Source: Coix lacryma-jobi var. lacryma-jobi (taxonomy: Eukaryota > Streptophyta > Magnoliopsida > Poales > Poaceae). From it: a stretch of DNA of 64,000 nucleotides. Positions 11,760 through 22,689 of this stretch are shown piece after piece. The notes beneath the pieces were generated by a model, which was not told the DNA's origin, did not search any database, and saw only the letters and a program-made list of their open reading frames with translations. The position numbers and the translations under genes are program-made. Where the stretch lies: positions 19,397,499 to 19,461,498 of the forward strand of contig CM019825.1 in NCBI GenBank assembly GCA_009763385.1, written 5' to 3'. Within the stretch, counting starts at the first letter, position 1; every line of letters starts with the position of its first letter.

Positions 11760-14700
11760 ATGGCCGACGCACCTGAGCCGTGGGGCGCTTCTGCCGCTAC
11801 CCCGGAGAAGCTTGCGGAGCTGGTGCAGAGGGGACTCCTTCGGGGCCTTTCCGGCTCCGATAGGCCGGAGTGGATGGCCCCTGGTGCGGAGGAGGAGCCG
11901 GGGCCCCCGGACGGTTATGTGGTCAGCTTCGTCGCTTTCCATGAGCGCGGGTTCGGGGTCCCGGCAAGCCGGTTTCTCCGAGCGCTTCTCTTCTACTACG
12001 GGCTCGAGCTGCAGCATCTTGCCCCCAACTCCATTTCTCAGGCGGCCATCTTCGCGACCGTCTGCGAGGGCTTCTTGGGTATCGAACCTCATTGGGAGCT
12101 CTGGATCCACCTCTTCCGAGGCGAGTTCTTCACGAAGGCGACTTCGGAGGGTCGTCGGAGATTGGTGAGGTCGGGGAGCTGCGTGCTCTCCGTTCGTCAG
12201 CAGAGGTCGGGCCTCTATATCCCGTCCCAGGCGGCCACCTCGAACAAGGACTGGCGCCTGGGGTGGTTCTACCTTCGCAACGATGACGGGCTGCTTCCAG
12301 CGTACACCGGCCGTGTCATCGAGTCGCGGCCGGACTCTTGGAACTACGGCGTCGTCGACAAGAGGCAGGGCCGGCTCAACCCGCTGCTCGAGGCCCTGTC
12401 GAGGCTGCGGAGTGCAGGCCTCACCGCCGGGATGGTCGTGGCCTGGTTCCATCAGCGGTGCGTACTGCCGCTGATGAGCCGGCCCCTAATCATGGCGAAG
12501 ATGAGGGATGACGCGCCCCTGCTGCGAGAGTGCCAGATGAGGTCGTCCCCGGTCGCCTATTCCGAGCTCGTTCGCCGGGCGAGGGACGCGGTGAAGGAGG
12601 TGAAGGATGCGAGCAAACTGCTCAGTATCCCGATGCGCCCGTTCCGTGGGTACATCAGCTTGGTAAGGAGGGTTGATCCTTTGGGTGTGTTGTTCGCGGA
12701 GCTTTCCTCTTCTCGTGTTCATTCTTTGCTTCCTTCCCTTTGCAGGGTTTGCAGGGGGTCAGTGCCTCGAAGCCTCCCCTTCCTGAGGAAAGGGAGGAGA
12801 GGCAGCGTCTGGCCGAGGAGAGGAAGAAGAAAAAGGATGACAAGAGCATTAGGCGGGCTAAGCGCCGAAAGGACCGTGACGACCTGGAGAGGCGTCGGCG
12901 GCAACAGAGGCTCCATGGTGAGCCGGAAGAGTCCTCCCCTACGGAGGAGGATTCTGATGATGATGATGACGAGGGTTCGGAGGAAGACTCCGAGCCCCTG
13001 GCGGGGTTCCCCGACGTGGACCGTTCGCCGGTCCAATCGGCGAGCCTCGTGAGGGGCGCTCCCAGGGCGCTCGCAGCAGGGAGGAGCCCTGTTCCTGCCT
13101 CGGGCGCAGGTGGCATGGCCTTCGCTCTCCAGGGGGGCGGCGGGCCCCTTCAGGGTATGTCGACGTCGTTGCCAACGGGGGCTTCGACGAAGACCCCTGA
13201 GACGGAGACCCCCGAGACGGGGCTCCCGCCTCCCCCGAGGGGGGTTCCCCCCACAGGGACACAGCGGCTGCCGGTCTCGCCCGTGTCCACTGCGAGGAGG
13301 GTGCCGAGGGCCGGGTAAGCTCTCGTTGCTCGCGCGCTTTGCGTTCGCTTGCGTACAGATTTATTTTTCGTGATGCGTGTCTTTCTTCTCTCATCTCAGC
13401 GGGAAGCGGTCAGCGGAGGCCTTATCCCTCCGCCCTCGGAAGGCGCTGAAGGTGGGAGCTGCGTCCTCCGCGGACGCGGTGGTGGCACCGTCCGCGACGC
13501 CACCACTGTCGGGGTTCGGCGGGCCGGTCGTCACGCCTGAAACCGTCGAGTCCCCACAGGGAGCCCCGGTCTCTGGTGGGGCACCAAAGGAGGGCCCCGA
13601 CGCTGGGGCGTCGCGGGATGGAGGCGTTCCGGAATCCTCGACCGCCGAAGCCGAGGCCGCCAAGGTGGCGGAGACGGAGCTGCCCCAAGCCGCTGCGTCC
13701 GAGGCTGGGGCCGACGCTCTGCCTCAGGCACCGCGCTTGCCGGTGATCCACTCGGTCTCTTCTGGCGAGGCATCCCCAAAAGGTGGAGAAGCAGAGGCAG
13801 AAGGCGAGGCTATCAGCGCGCCGCCGAGGCAACCGTTGTCAGTGGTCGGGGGAGAAGGCAAAAGCTCGGCCCTCGCACTCCTGGGGGGTCGCCCTCCCGC
13901 CTGGGGCGGCCCTCGAGTGGAGTGGAGGGACCCAACCAACCCTGAGGCCGAGCCGGTGTTCGTCCTCGACGATGCCCCCGAGGCCGAAAACTGGAGCGAC
14001 CTCGGGCGGCTCGGCTCGCTCCTCACGCGGTCGCTGAAGGCGTCCCTGTCGATGGTGGAAAGGGACCTCCCTCGGGCCGTCCAGGTGAGGCACCTTACTT
14101 GGGAAACCTCCTCTTCTTGTTTTGTCATAGGAAGTGGAGGGATGGAGGTAATCGTTTGGTTGATTGTTCATTTTAGGAGCTTATGGAGACTTCTCGGGCC
14201 AAGTCGGAATTCCTCCGTCGGGAGAGCCGCGTCTGGGAGCGGCTTCAGGCGTCGAGCACCGAGCTTGCCCACACCCAGAAGCAGCTTGCCGACAAGAGCA
14301 CCGAGGCAGGTGAGCTGAACGCCCGCTGCTCCGACCTGACGGCCGCGGTTGCCGAAGCCCAGGAGCATGCCGCCCGGGAGGCGGAGACGGCCAAGAGTTT
14401 GGCGTCGCGGCTGGAGGAGTCTGAGAGGGCGGCGGAGGCCCTCCGTGCTCAGGCACGGGCCCTGAGTACGGATCTCGAGCAGGCTCGGAAGTCCGCCGAG
14501 GCGTCAGCCGCAGACGCCCAGAAGTGGGAGGGCGTGGCAAGAGGTAACCTTTTTGTTCCGTAGACCTTATGGTTTCCTCATCGCGATTTCTTTCTCTTGA
14601 CGATTTGCGTTGATCTTCTACAGAGCTGAGGGGGAAGCTTGCTGAGGCGGAGGAGGCCTCGGCCGCCCTGCAGTCGGTCTACCAGGCTGAGGCTTCAGAC

Positions 14701-15108
14701 CATCAAGCTCTGCAGGATGCCGCTGCTGAGGCCTGCGCGTCTCTCGGGACCGTGGGTGGTCAATCGGGGAGCTCCCTGACCAGCCGCCTGGCCGCCTTGA
14801 GGGGTCAGGTGGATGACCGGGTGCGCGGTGCCCTGCATCTTGGGGTGAAGCGGGCCTTCGCCGTGATCTCCAGCCACTACGACGGCCTCAACTTCGACGC
14901 TGTCAGCCAAGGATATATCCTGGCGAATGACGAAGCCGAAGCCGAGCGGGAGATTGCGGATTTCTCCCGGGCCGTCGAGGCCCCTGGGGAAACCCTGGCT
15001 CGGTTCTTCGAAGAGGACGTAGGACTCCCCCCAGTAGCGCCCTTAGCTCCTGAAGACCCCTCGACGGCTGCTCCTGCGGACGAGCCTGAAGAGGAGCGGC
15101 GAGATTAG
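11760..15108 (+). CDS. Opposite-strand five-exon ORF, 'putative gypsy type transposon' domain protein
   Basis: Exons 11760-12662, 12746-13314, 13400-14084, 14177-14543 and 14624-15108 all have GT/AG borders and join in frame to 1002 aa ending in TAG. The N-terminal ~300 residues (VVSFVAFHERGFGVP, FFTKATSEG, WRLGWFYLRNDDG) resemble the plant family called putative gypsy type transposon/Transposase_28 (PF04195), found as an extra ORF in large gypsy elements. The middle is acidic and low-complexity (KKKKDD, DSDDDDDEGSEEDSE). The C-terminal ~290 residues are Ala/Glu-rich coiled coil (QLADKSTEAGELNAR, ELRGKLAEAEEASA). The biochemical role of this family is not established to my knowledge. ATG 11760 is the first ATG in the open frame. 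The ORF is unbroken although gag of the same element is damaged. Domain identity is from memory of the family, not a search. Confidence 0.8.
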
Positions 15109-16070
15109 TTTGGGCTACCGAGCCCTTGTGTCGCGACCTCCGTGGGAGGGTATTTTTGTAAGAACATGCTCGTGGCCTTCGAGGCCTAATGTAAAAACGT
15201 TTTTGCATTTCATTCCTTGTTGTCTCTTTTTGACTTTTTTGCATGTGAAGGGATCTTGGTGGAAACCCTTAGGGTACTTAGGCTACCGAGATAGCGGCAA
15301 GGGAGTCTTCCTGCCCGGAGGCGACGGTAGTACTCACGACTTGGCCATTTGACTCTCGAGGCGTCCTTCGCAACTCTTTGGGCGTCGCACGCTAGTTCCT
15401 TCCAACGCATAAAAGGAGAAAAGAGGCGAGACTAGGAAGACTTTGAAAAACGAGCAAAAACATAAATCCCGGGGGCGTCGGATGTTTGGTCGGAGAGTAC
15501 CCTTCTCCTGATAGCCCCCGAGGCCTCGGAGGAGTGGGAAAGACTCCTTCGAGGGCTTCGGGGTGAGGACCCGAGATAATGTTAAAACGTCTTTTACGCT
15601 CGAGTTTTCTTATCTTTCTTTGCCTGAAGTTTGCTCTGACTAAGTTTTTGACACAGACTTAAGTCCTTCGAGGGTGGGAGCGAGTGGAGGTACCGTAGCC
15701 CGGGGGCGTAGGTGAGCTCCCGCCTCGACACCTCTTGACCCTTAGGGAGCTCAACGTGTTTTCTTCTTAGTCGTGGGGCGTGCTCGAGGCATAGAAAGAT
15801 AAGACGACATCGAGTTTGGTAAAAAACGTGCGCGATTTTTGGGAACTCAGGGGGGACCCCCTGGTTAGCCCCCGAGGGAGCCTTGACTCTGACCAGACAG
15901 AGTCGAGACTACCTCTGTTTTGAACGAAATAAAAAGCTTGAAAACGAACTTTTATTCATTCAAGATGCGATGTTTGTACAAAATACGAGAATTTGAACGA
16001 AGCCTCGAGGCTTTTCGGAATAAGAATGACGTAGCTGTTTGATGTTCCGGATTGGAGTCGAGCTTGGGGC
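15109..16070. other. Element 1 internal non-coding region
   Basis: 3' flank of the opposite-strand gene and, on the minus strand, the region where integrase would be expected downstream of RNase H. I recognise no integrase motif in it. It contains Tat-type spacer DNA rich in CTCGAG and CCCCCGAGG motifs. Confidence 0.5.
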
Positions 16071-16072
16071 GG

Positions 16073-17999
16073 TCAGCTGGTGACGCTCTTTGAGGGTGAC
16101 GTGTTGCCTCCGGACATGGGCAGTGGCGTGGAAGGTCCCGACCAACGAGGACTGAGGCCGTTGCAGAGCTCGCTGGTAGTCGAGGGGTGGCGCTGAGGTC
16201 GAGTCCAGCGTCCGGCTCGAGGGGTACCGTCGAAGGTTGAGCCCCCGCGCCTGGCTCGAGGGGTATGTCGAAGGTCGAGCCTCCGAGTCCGACTCGAAGC
16301 GGGGCGTCGAAGGGACGTCGAGCCCCCGAGTCTGGCTCGAGGCGGGGCGTCGTGCGTGGGTGCCAACTTAGCCAGCTCGTCTGCGGCGGGCGCCCACGCG
16401 CACGCCTTTATCGTCGTCGTCCTCGTCGTCGCGCCTTGCTTTCTGTCTTTCGCCTTGGCCCGCGGAGTGGCCAAAGAAGGCTCCCACTGCCTCGTTGCCG
16501 GAGGCGAAGCTGGTGACCTGATCCACCAAGTCTTCGATCGTCCTGGGACGGTGGCGCCCTAACTCGTGGACCAGCTTTTGGCACGTCGTGCCTGCGAGGA
16601 ATGCTGAGATGACCTCCTCATCAGGCACGTGAGGGAGCTTGAGGCGCTGCTTCGAGAACCGCCGAGCGAAGTCGTGGAGGGGTTCGTCCGCTGCCTGCCT
16701 GCAACGTCGCAGATCCCAGGAGTTGCCTGGGCGCGCACAAGTCCCCTTGAAATTCCTGTCGAAGACCCTGACTAGGTCGGCCCAGTCATGGATCTGATCC
16801 GGCGGGAGCCCCTCGAGCCACCGGCGGGCAGTGTCCGAGAGGTAAGGTGGGAGTAGGCGTATGATAATACGGTCGTCGCCCTTTGCTCCGCCCAGTTGGC
16901 ATCCTAGGCGGAAGTCTGAGAGCCAGAGCTTGGGCTCGACCTCCCCGTCATACTTCACGATGTTGGTCGGCGGTCGAAAGCGGTCGGGGAGGGTCGAGCT
17001 GCGGATGGCTCGGCTGAACACCCTGGGGCCCGGGGGCTCGAGGGTTTGCCGGCTGTCAGCGATCCGCTCCTGGGCTGGTCTGGCTTGAGGGGCGTCCGGC
17101 TGGCTGACCGACGTCTCGTGCTTGCTGCGGGGTGCATCTGCTGGCTTCTTCGAGGCTGCTCTGCGCTGGCGCGAGGCCGAGCTCTCGGCTATCTGCACAG
17201 CGGCCGTTTCGAGGAGGCTCTTTACTTCCTCAAGCATGCGTCTGGCGTCGGGGTCGGAGACAGCGGGCAGATCGCGGAGCAGCATCGCGGCCGCCACCAC
17301 GTTTTGCCCGGCTCGTGGGAAGCACACCCTGGGGCGTGCTGGCGCCCCGCCCTCGAGGCTCCGTCGGCGGGCCTCTCGAGCTCGACCTCGAGCTCCAGCT
17401 CCTCGAGGCTGGAGTGGTTCCTGTGCGAGTTGGGCTGAACGGCTGTCGTCGTGTCGAGGTGGTGGAACCGAGGCCGAGGATTTGCTTCTCGCCTGAACGC
17501 GGGAACCGCCCGCCGTAGCCACGTCGTCGGGTGCTCCGAGGTTGGGCTTTGGCCTGACGTCGTCGTCGTAGTCCTCGGCATCGCTCACCACCCCCTCGAG
17601 CTGGAAGCGCTCCCTGGTTGAATACCAGACGTGCCGGTTCGCACGTGTGACGGACGCGGACTTGCTGGGGGAGCGCGCCCGCGCCCTGGAGGTCGCTGGC
17701 CGCGTGCCGGGCAGCTTTCCCCTCGGGGATTCTGCGCCGGCAGTGGGGAAGTAGGCGTACGCCGCCGGCACCGCCTGTGCCTAGTGACGATGGTGACCAC
17801 GACGCTGCTCGCGAGGTGGCGACGTGTGGTGGTGCAGACGACGCGTCATGCCCCCCGCGCGGGGTGGCGTGGCACGTCTTCCGCTCGGGCCCTCCGTGGA
17901 GAGCAGGGCCGGTTCGTCGCCGTTGTCAGCGGCTAGGGACTCAAGGTTCCCGAACCAGTCGACGGCACCGGCAGAGAACGAAGGAGTAGAAGAAGCCAT
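16073..17999 (-). pseudogene. Broken gag of element 1 fused to the end of RNase H
   Basis: The reading starts at ATG 17999 (MASSTPSFSAGAV), homologous to the Gag start of element 2 at 51956. It is stopped by TAG at 17783-17781 where element 2 has CAG. The downstream frame 17771-16368 retains the Gag core (PKLWLSDFRLGCQLGGAK, RWLEGLPPDQ, LHDFARRFSKQRLKLPH) but lacks several blocks present in element 2. At about 16386-16391 the Gag C-terminus is joined to AADELAKLA, the end of the second RNase H of element 2, so protease, RT and most of RNase H are deleted. It cannot make Gag-Pol. Confidence 0.85.
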
Positions 18000-18038
18000 C
18001 CAGGAGATAGCGAGAAAAATGACTCGGACACGCGCACC

Positions 18039-18057
18039 CCCTACCTGGCGCGCCAAC
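18039..18057 (-). other. Primer-binding site of element 1
   Basis: Minus strand TTGGCGCGCCAGGTAGGG directly after the LTR end. It is identical to the site of element 2 at 51899-51918. I do not assign the priming tRNA. It fixes the element's orientation. Confidence 0.8.
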
Positions 18058-19752
18058 TGTCGGTGTTTCGTACCCGGGGGTATTACACCAACGAGTAATA
18101 ACGATCGCGTGCTTCTCCTCCTGGATGGTGATGCAAGAGGACACAAGATTTATCCTGGTTCGGGCAAAGAAGGCCCTACGTCCAGCGGGGGAGGATGTTC
18201 TTGTATTACTTGCACCGAAGTGCTTGTACAGGGGTGGATACAAGCTCACTGAGCATGGACCAGGGTCCGAACTCGAGTGCGGCGTGAGAGTGGATGTGGA
18301 TGAACGTTCCTCTGTCTAACCGTCCCCCCCAATGAGGGGCCCTGGTGTCCCCTTTTATACAACAAGAGGAGGCCAGGGCTTACACAGGATAGTTGTGTAC
18401 AGCGCTCGGTATGGCGGGGAGTAGGAACTCTGTCTTGTCGAGGCCGCTGTAGCCAACGTGAGCGTTGCTGTAGAGGCGTCCTTGAAGCGTGGCCTCCATC
18501 CCGGGCGCGGTCATGGAGGCGTGTCGGAGTGGAAGCCGTACAACGTCCCATCCCGGCTCGTACAGGACACAGCGGGGTCCCTCCGGGTCTTGGGGTACCT
18601 GTCTTCCAAGAGCGTGAAAGCAGTTAGGGCTCGAGGGGCACAGAGCCGGCCTCGAGGTGGTATCTACGGGGGCTCGAGGGGTGCAGAGCCGGCCTCGAGG
18701 TGTTACAGTGTATGGTATGGCCGAATAGTGCTGTACTGGTGCCCTTTCGCCCATGCTTGTAGTGAAAACGAGACTTGACCTTTACACCGAGTTACTGTGG
18801 CACGTGCTGTGCTCCAGTGGACAAGACCGGAGTAGGTGAAGGCATTAAATGCGTGGTATGGGCTGGTACGGCTGTTTTGTGCAGCTCGAGGTTCGTGCGT
18901 TAAGGCTCGAGGTGTGGGGGCGCGCTCGCCCGAAGCCTGGAGGGCTCGGGCGAGACGGAGATAGATCGTTCGCCCGAGGCCTGGCTGGGAGGGCTCGGGC
19001 GAGTCGGAGACAAAGCGCTCGCCCGAGGCCTGGCTGGGAGGGCTCGGGCGAGTCGGAGACAAAGCGCTCGCCCGAGGCCTGGCTGAGAGGGCTCGGGCGA
19101 GACGGAGATTGAGTGCTCGCCCGAGGCCTGGCTGAGAGGGCTCGGGCGAGACGGAGATTGAGTGCTCGCCCGAGGCCTGGCTGAGAGGGCTCGGGCGAGA
19201 CGGAGACAGAGCGCTCGCCCGAGGCCTGGCTGGGAGGGCTCGGGCGAGACGGAGATTGAGTGCTCGCCCGAGGCCTGGCTGGGAGGGCTCGGGCGAGACG
19301 GAGAGTGAGCGCTCGCCCGAGGCCTGGCCGGGAGGGCTCGGGCGAGACGGAGATTGAGTGCTCGCCCGAGGCCTGGCTGGGAGGGCTCGGGCGAGACGGA
19401 GAGTGAGCGCTCGCCCGAGGCCTGGCTGGGAGGGCTCGGGCGAGACGGAGAGTGAGCGCTCGCCCGAGGCCTGGCTGAGAGGGCTCGGGCGAGACGGAGA
19501 CAGAGCGCTCGCCCGAGGCCTGGCTGGGAGGGCTCGGGCGAGACGGAGATTGAGCGCTCGCCCGAGGCCTGGCTGGGAGGGCTCGGGCGAGACGGAGACA
19601 GAGCGCTCGCCCGAGGCCTGGCTGGGAGGGCTCGGGCGAGACGGAGATTGAGCGCTCGCCCGAGGCCTGGCTGGGAGGGCTCGGGCGAGACGGAGACAGG
19701 GCGTTCGGGTGTTTGCGTTGATTGGGGGTACCCCTTTTTTGTACCACCGACA
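18058..19752 (-). repeat. Element 1 right LTR (its 5' LTR), 1695 bp
   Basis: Same termini as the left LTR. The 49-bp array here has about two fewer units and the C run near 18326 is shorter. Confidence 0.92.
18928..19702. repeat. 49-bp minisatellite inside right LTR
   Basis: About 16 units of the same repeat as 8727-9602. Some neighbouring units have the variable positions in a different order from the left LTR, so the arrays have changed since or during insertion. Confidence 0.9.
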
Positions 19753-20502
19753 AGTATGCTCTTCAGCATATCTGCATCCCACAACAGTAGTCTTCAGCCC
19801 GTTGATCTTGTACTCTGGGCTGGAGGCCCATTTACGTAAGACTTATGCTCTTCAGCATTCGAAGCATCATTCCAAGAAAAAAGTCAAAGTTTCGCTCCGA
19901 GGCTCCGAGCTCCCAGATTCGAGCCCCGTCGTTGTTGGAGCCGATACGCCGCTTGATCCCAGCGCGGTCGCTGCCGTCCAACACAGAGAGAGTCGCCACC
20001 GGCGTTCAATACATAGAGGAGGTGGCCGCACCACTCGACCTCAGCGCCCTCGCCGCCGTCCAACATGGGGTCGTCGGCTGGCCGCGCCGCTCGACCCAGC
20101 GCCCTAGTCGCCGTCCACGTGGGGTGGCCACGGCGCTTGACCCTAGCTCTCCTGCCGTCGTCCGATGTTAGGTGGGTTGCACCGCAGCCGCCATTGTTCG
20201 AGTTGTCGCTGGTACGCCATCCCTATCTCTTTTTCTCTTGATCCAATTTATTTTGGTACGTCGTTCCGATTCAAGATCCCGATACGTTCCTGCGACGTAC
20301 CCGCATCGTCCCGTACCGCGATCGGGAACGAGGAACGCGGCGTCATAATGCGATCCGTGTGACTGGGAGTGCATCACGATCGAGAACCAGACGCAACCGT
20401 GCCCATGACCATGACGCATGCATCATTCATCAGACTATCTGCACTCACGTTCATTTATTTTCATCCTCTGTACTGCTTGGTCATCAAGATTCTCTCCTCT
20501 AT
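19753..20502. other. Flank between element 1 and the CACTA element
   Basis: Holds the target duplication AGTAT and the rest of the occupied 33-bp unit (19753-19769). The empty unit is at 19826-19858. A GC-rich stretch follows (about 19900-20170) with internal similarity (GCCGTCCAACA repeated near 19973 and 20056) and short open frames without a recognisable domain, possibly a gene fragment. No intact gene. Confidence 0.5.
19826..19858 (+). repeat. 33-bp direct duplication, empty copy
   Basis: Uninterrupted version of the sequence split by MITE A copy 1 and element 1. It contains the exact TA target with no insertion, and lies 56 bp beyond the occupied copy once the insertions are subtracted. 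Confidence 0.85.
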
Positions 20503-22370
20503 CACTACAAGACATGTGTGGTTTTTTGACATTCTATTTATGTCAAAATATAAGGAATTAATGTCACAACTTAAGATTTGTGACATGCATTTGACAAAAA
20601 TTCAAACGTCAAAAAACTACCGTCACAAATTGATTATGTGACGTTTGTATATTCATTGTCATAATTATATGACATTAGATTTTAGTGTCATAGAGATTTA
20701 TGATATTGGTTTATTGTCATATTATTTGACCATGTCACGTAGACAGCTGACATGGCACTAACGTGGCGAAGAAAAAAAATGTCGTAAAATTAAAATATGA
20801 CCTATTAAGGTCAATGCGGATTACAGTCTTATTGCAGGCAAAAAAAAAACAGCCCACTTATTTTATATTTTGCAGCATATTTAGCTTTTTTTAATATTTT
20901 AATTAGCCCATTTATATTTAATAACAATGGGCCCAAATGATTTTGTTCAGCCCAGCCCACACAGATCACGTTGCAGCTTAAGAGCCCGCACACTTGTTTC
21001 TGAGCCAGTTTCTCAGCCCATTTCAATATACGCATAAAAATTAGCCCAGACCAATGAACAACACATAAAGGTTCAAATGAATTTATGAACATGTCAAATC
21101 AGCCGGTTATATATTGATTTGTACAGGTGATCACAATATGTAATGACCAAACTAATCACCAATAAATAACAATAAACTATTAGCACCACTTCCTATAATA
21201 AACAACCATAGTAACTTCCATTTGTCCAGCACACATTAAGGCCTTTGTCGCTTTCCAGGATAAAAGAAGAGCCCAAGCTCCATGACTTCACATTGTAAAC
21301 CTTCACAATAAGGAGATGATCATTAGCTACATGCTGTATAAATATTTTGGTAAATATATTCAGCAATAAATGAAACAAATGCTATGAAACTACGAGCTAA
21401 CAAATTGTGCAGCAATAAACATCAACCTAGAGGGCACCACCAAACGAGAAAAATGTAAAGCACCATTTGTAGTTTCATATCACATAAAATTCACCTCCCG
21501 AAGGTCTACATTTATATATTTTCAATGATCAATTTTTAGATAGTACTGGTATATTTTGAAGAACACAGAAAATTCAGCAAGTGGTAAAAGTACAATTAGT
21601 AGCTCTGGTCAACAAATAATAGACAAGATCTGTAACATTCTAATAAGGTAATAATGTGGTCATATTAAAAAGCAAATCCAGAGACTCAAATAATTTTTAG
21701 AACTAATATATGGCAATGGAAATTTGGATTATCTCATAAACATTCACGGCTGATAGTGCAGCCATATATACAGAGTTAGTAAATGAAACCAACCTAAACT
21801 GAGTTTTTTATTAAATTGGACTAGGTCAGATAAGCACTCGATATGATGGATACATACAAGTACTAAAAATTAACTGCTAATCACTTTGAAACCCCTAAGT
21901 CAAGTAGGATGCCATGAAACCCTTAAGTGTAAATGTTACTGAGTGAGATGGACAGCTCTTTAAAACTTTAAAACTAACATCAAGGTAGTGTTAGTGTACC
22001 AGCTGAAACAGAAGGATTGTAAATAAGCAGTCCAGATTTTGTGAAAAAACATACTCCTGCATAAAACTTGTGAACTGCATTCAAGAGGGTTGCTAGATCT
22101 AACACAGAAATTGCAAACCTGTATCGACAGCCATAGGCTAGAGGTATGACTGATCTGGCTACAAGGATTAATTTTGCAAGATCCTATTGGTGGGTGAACT
22201 GTTATAGACGGCCCACCTGCATTTTCAACTTGTTTGCCTATTGTTAGTTATTTAATCATATTTAAATCATGAAGAACTAATGACTGCAAAAGAGGATGCT
22301 ACTTCGATCTCTATTATACTAAATTTCAGTATGCCATGGATACACATTTGTTGAAGCAGGCTACCACAAC

Positions 22371-22394
22371 AGATATGGAGTTACACAAAGATAA
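22371..22394 (+). repeat. Empty unit of a 23-bp tandem duplication beside a MITE
   Basis: AGATATGGAGTTACACAAAG and the following bases recur as the MITE-occupied unit (22394-22398 plus 22658-22676), with two mismatches in 24 positions. Confidence 0.65.
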
Positions 22395-22398
22395 GATA

Positions 22399-22655
22399 CT
22401 CCATCTGTCCCTGAATAAATCCATTCCTAGGATCCGTGCCAGTCAAATTTTTTAAAGTTTGACCAACTTTATAGAAAAAAGTAAAAATATTAATGGTATA
22501 AAATAGACATATTGTGAAAATATATTATATGATGTACCTAATGATACTAATTTGATATCATAAATCTTAATGTATTATTATAAAAATTCGGTCAAAGTTT
22601 AAAAAGTTTGACTTAGGACAACTCTAAAAATCTATTTATTCAGGGATAGAGGGAG
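22399..22655. mobile_element. Stowaway-like MITE inside the CACTA element (257 bp)
   Basis: Ends CTCCATCTGTCCCTGAATAA and TTATTCAGGGATAGAGGGAG, flanked by TA at 22397-22398 and 22656-22657. AT-rich, non-coding. It is a different subfamily from the 7615 copy. Confidence 0.85.
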
Positions 22656-22689
22656 TATGAAATTACACAAAGATAATAAAGCAGAAAAA

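Larger units (their letters stand above)
7853..19752 (-). mobile_element. Element 1: complete non-autonomous Tat-type Ty3/gypsy LTR retrotransposon
   Basis: Two near-identical LTRs (7853-9654 and 18058-19752), both TG...CA with TGTCGGTG/CACCGACA ends, are flanked by a perfect 5-bp target duplication AGTAT (7848-7852 and 19753-19757). The primer-binding site next to the right LTR and the gag remnant both read on the minus strand, so the element is minus-oriented. Only a broken gag and the last residues of RNase H remain; protease, RT and integrase are not seen. An opposite-strand five-exon gene occupies 11760-15108. Outside the tandem repeats I noticed only three single-base LTR differences (near 7986/18190, 8342/18543 and 8596/18797) plus a C-run length change, so insertion was recent. 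The remaining internal DNA (9655-11500 and 15109-16070) is non-coding as far as I can see. Confidence 0.93.

Noticed and set aside
11598..12452. 284-codon minus-strand frame antisense to exon 1 of the element 1 gene
   Set aside because: Shadow of a GC-rich coding exon. The plus strand has a spliced, domain-bearing product in perfect phase.
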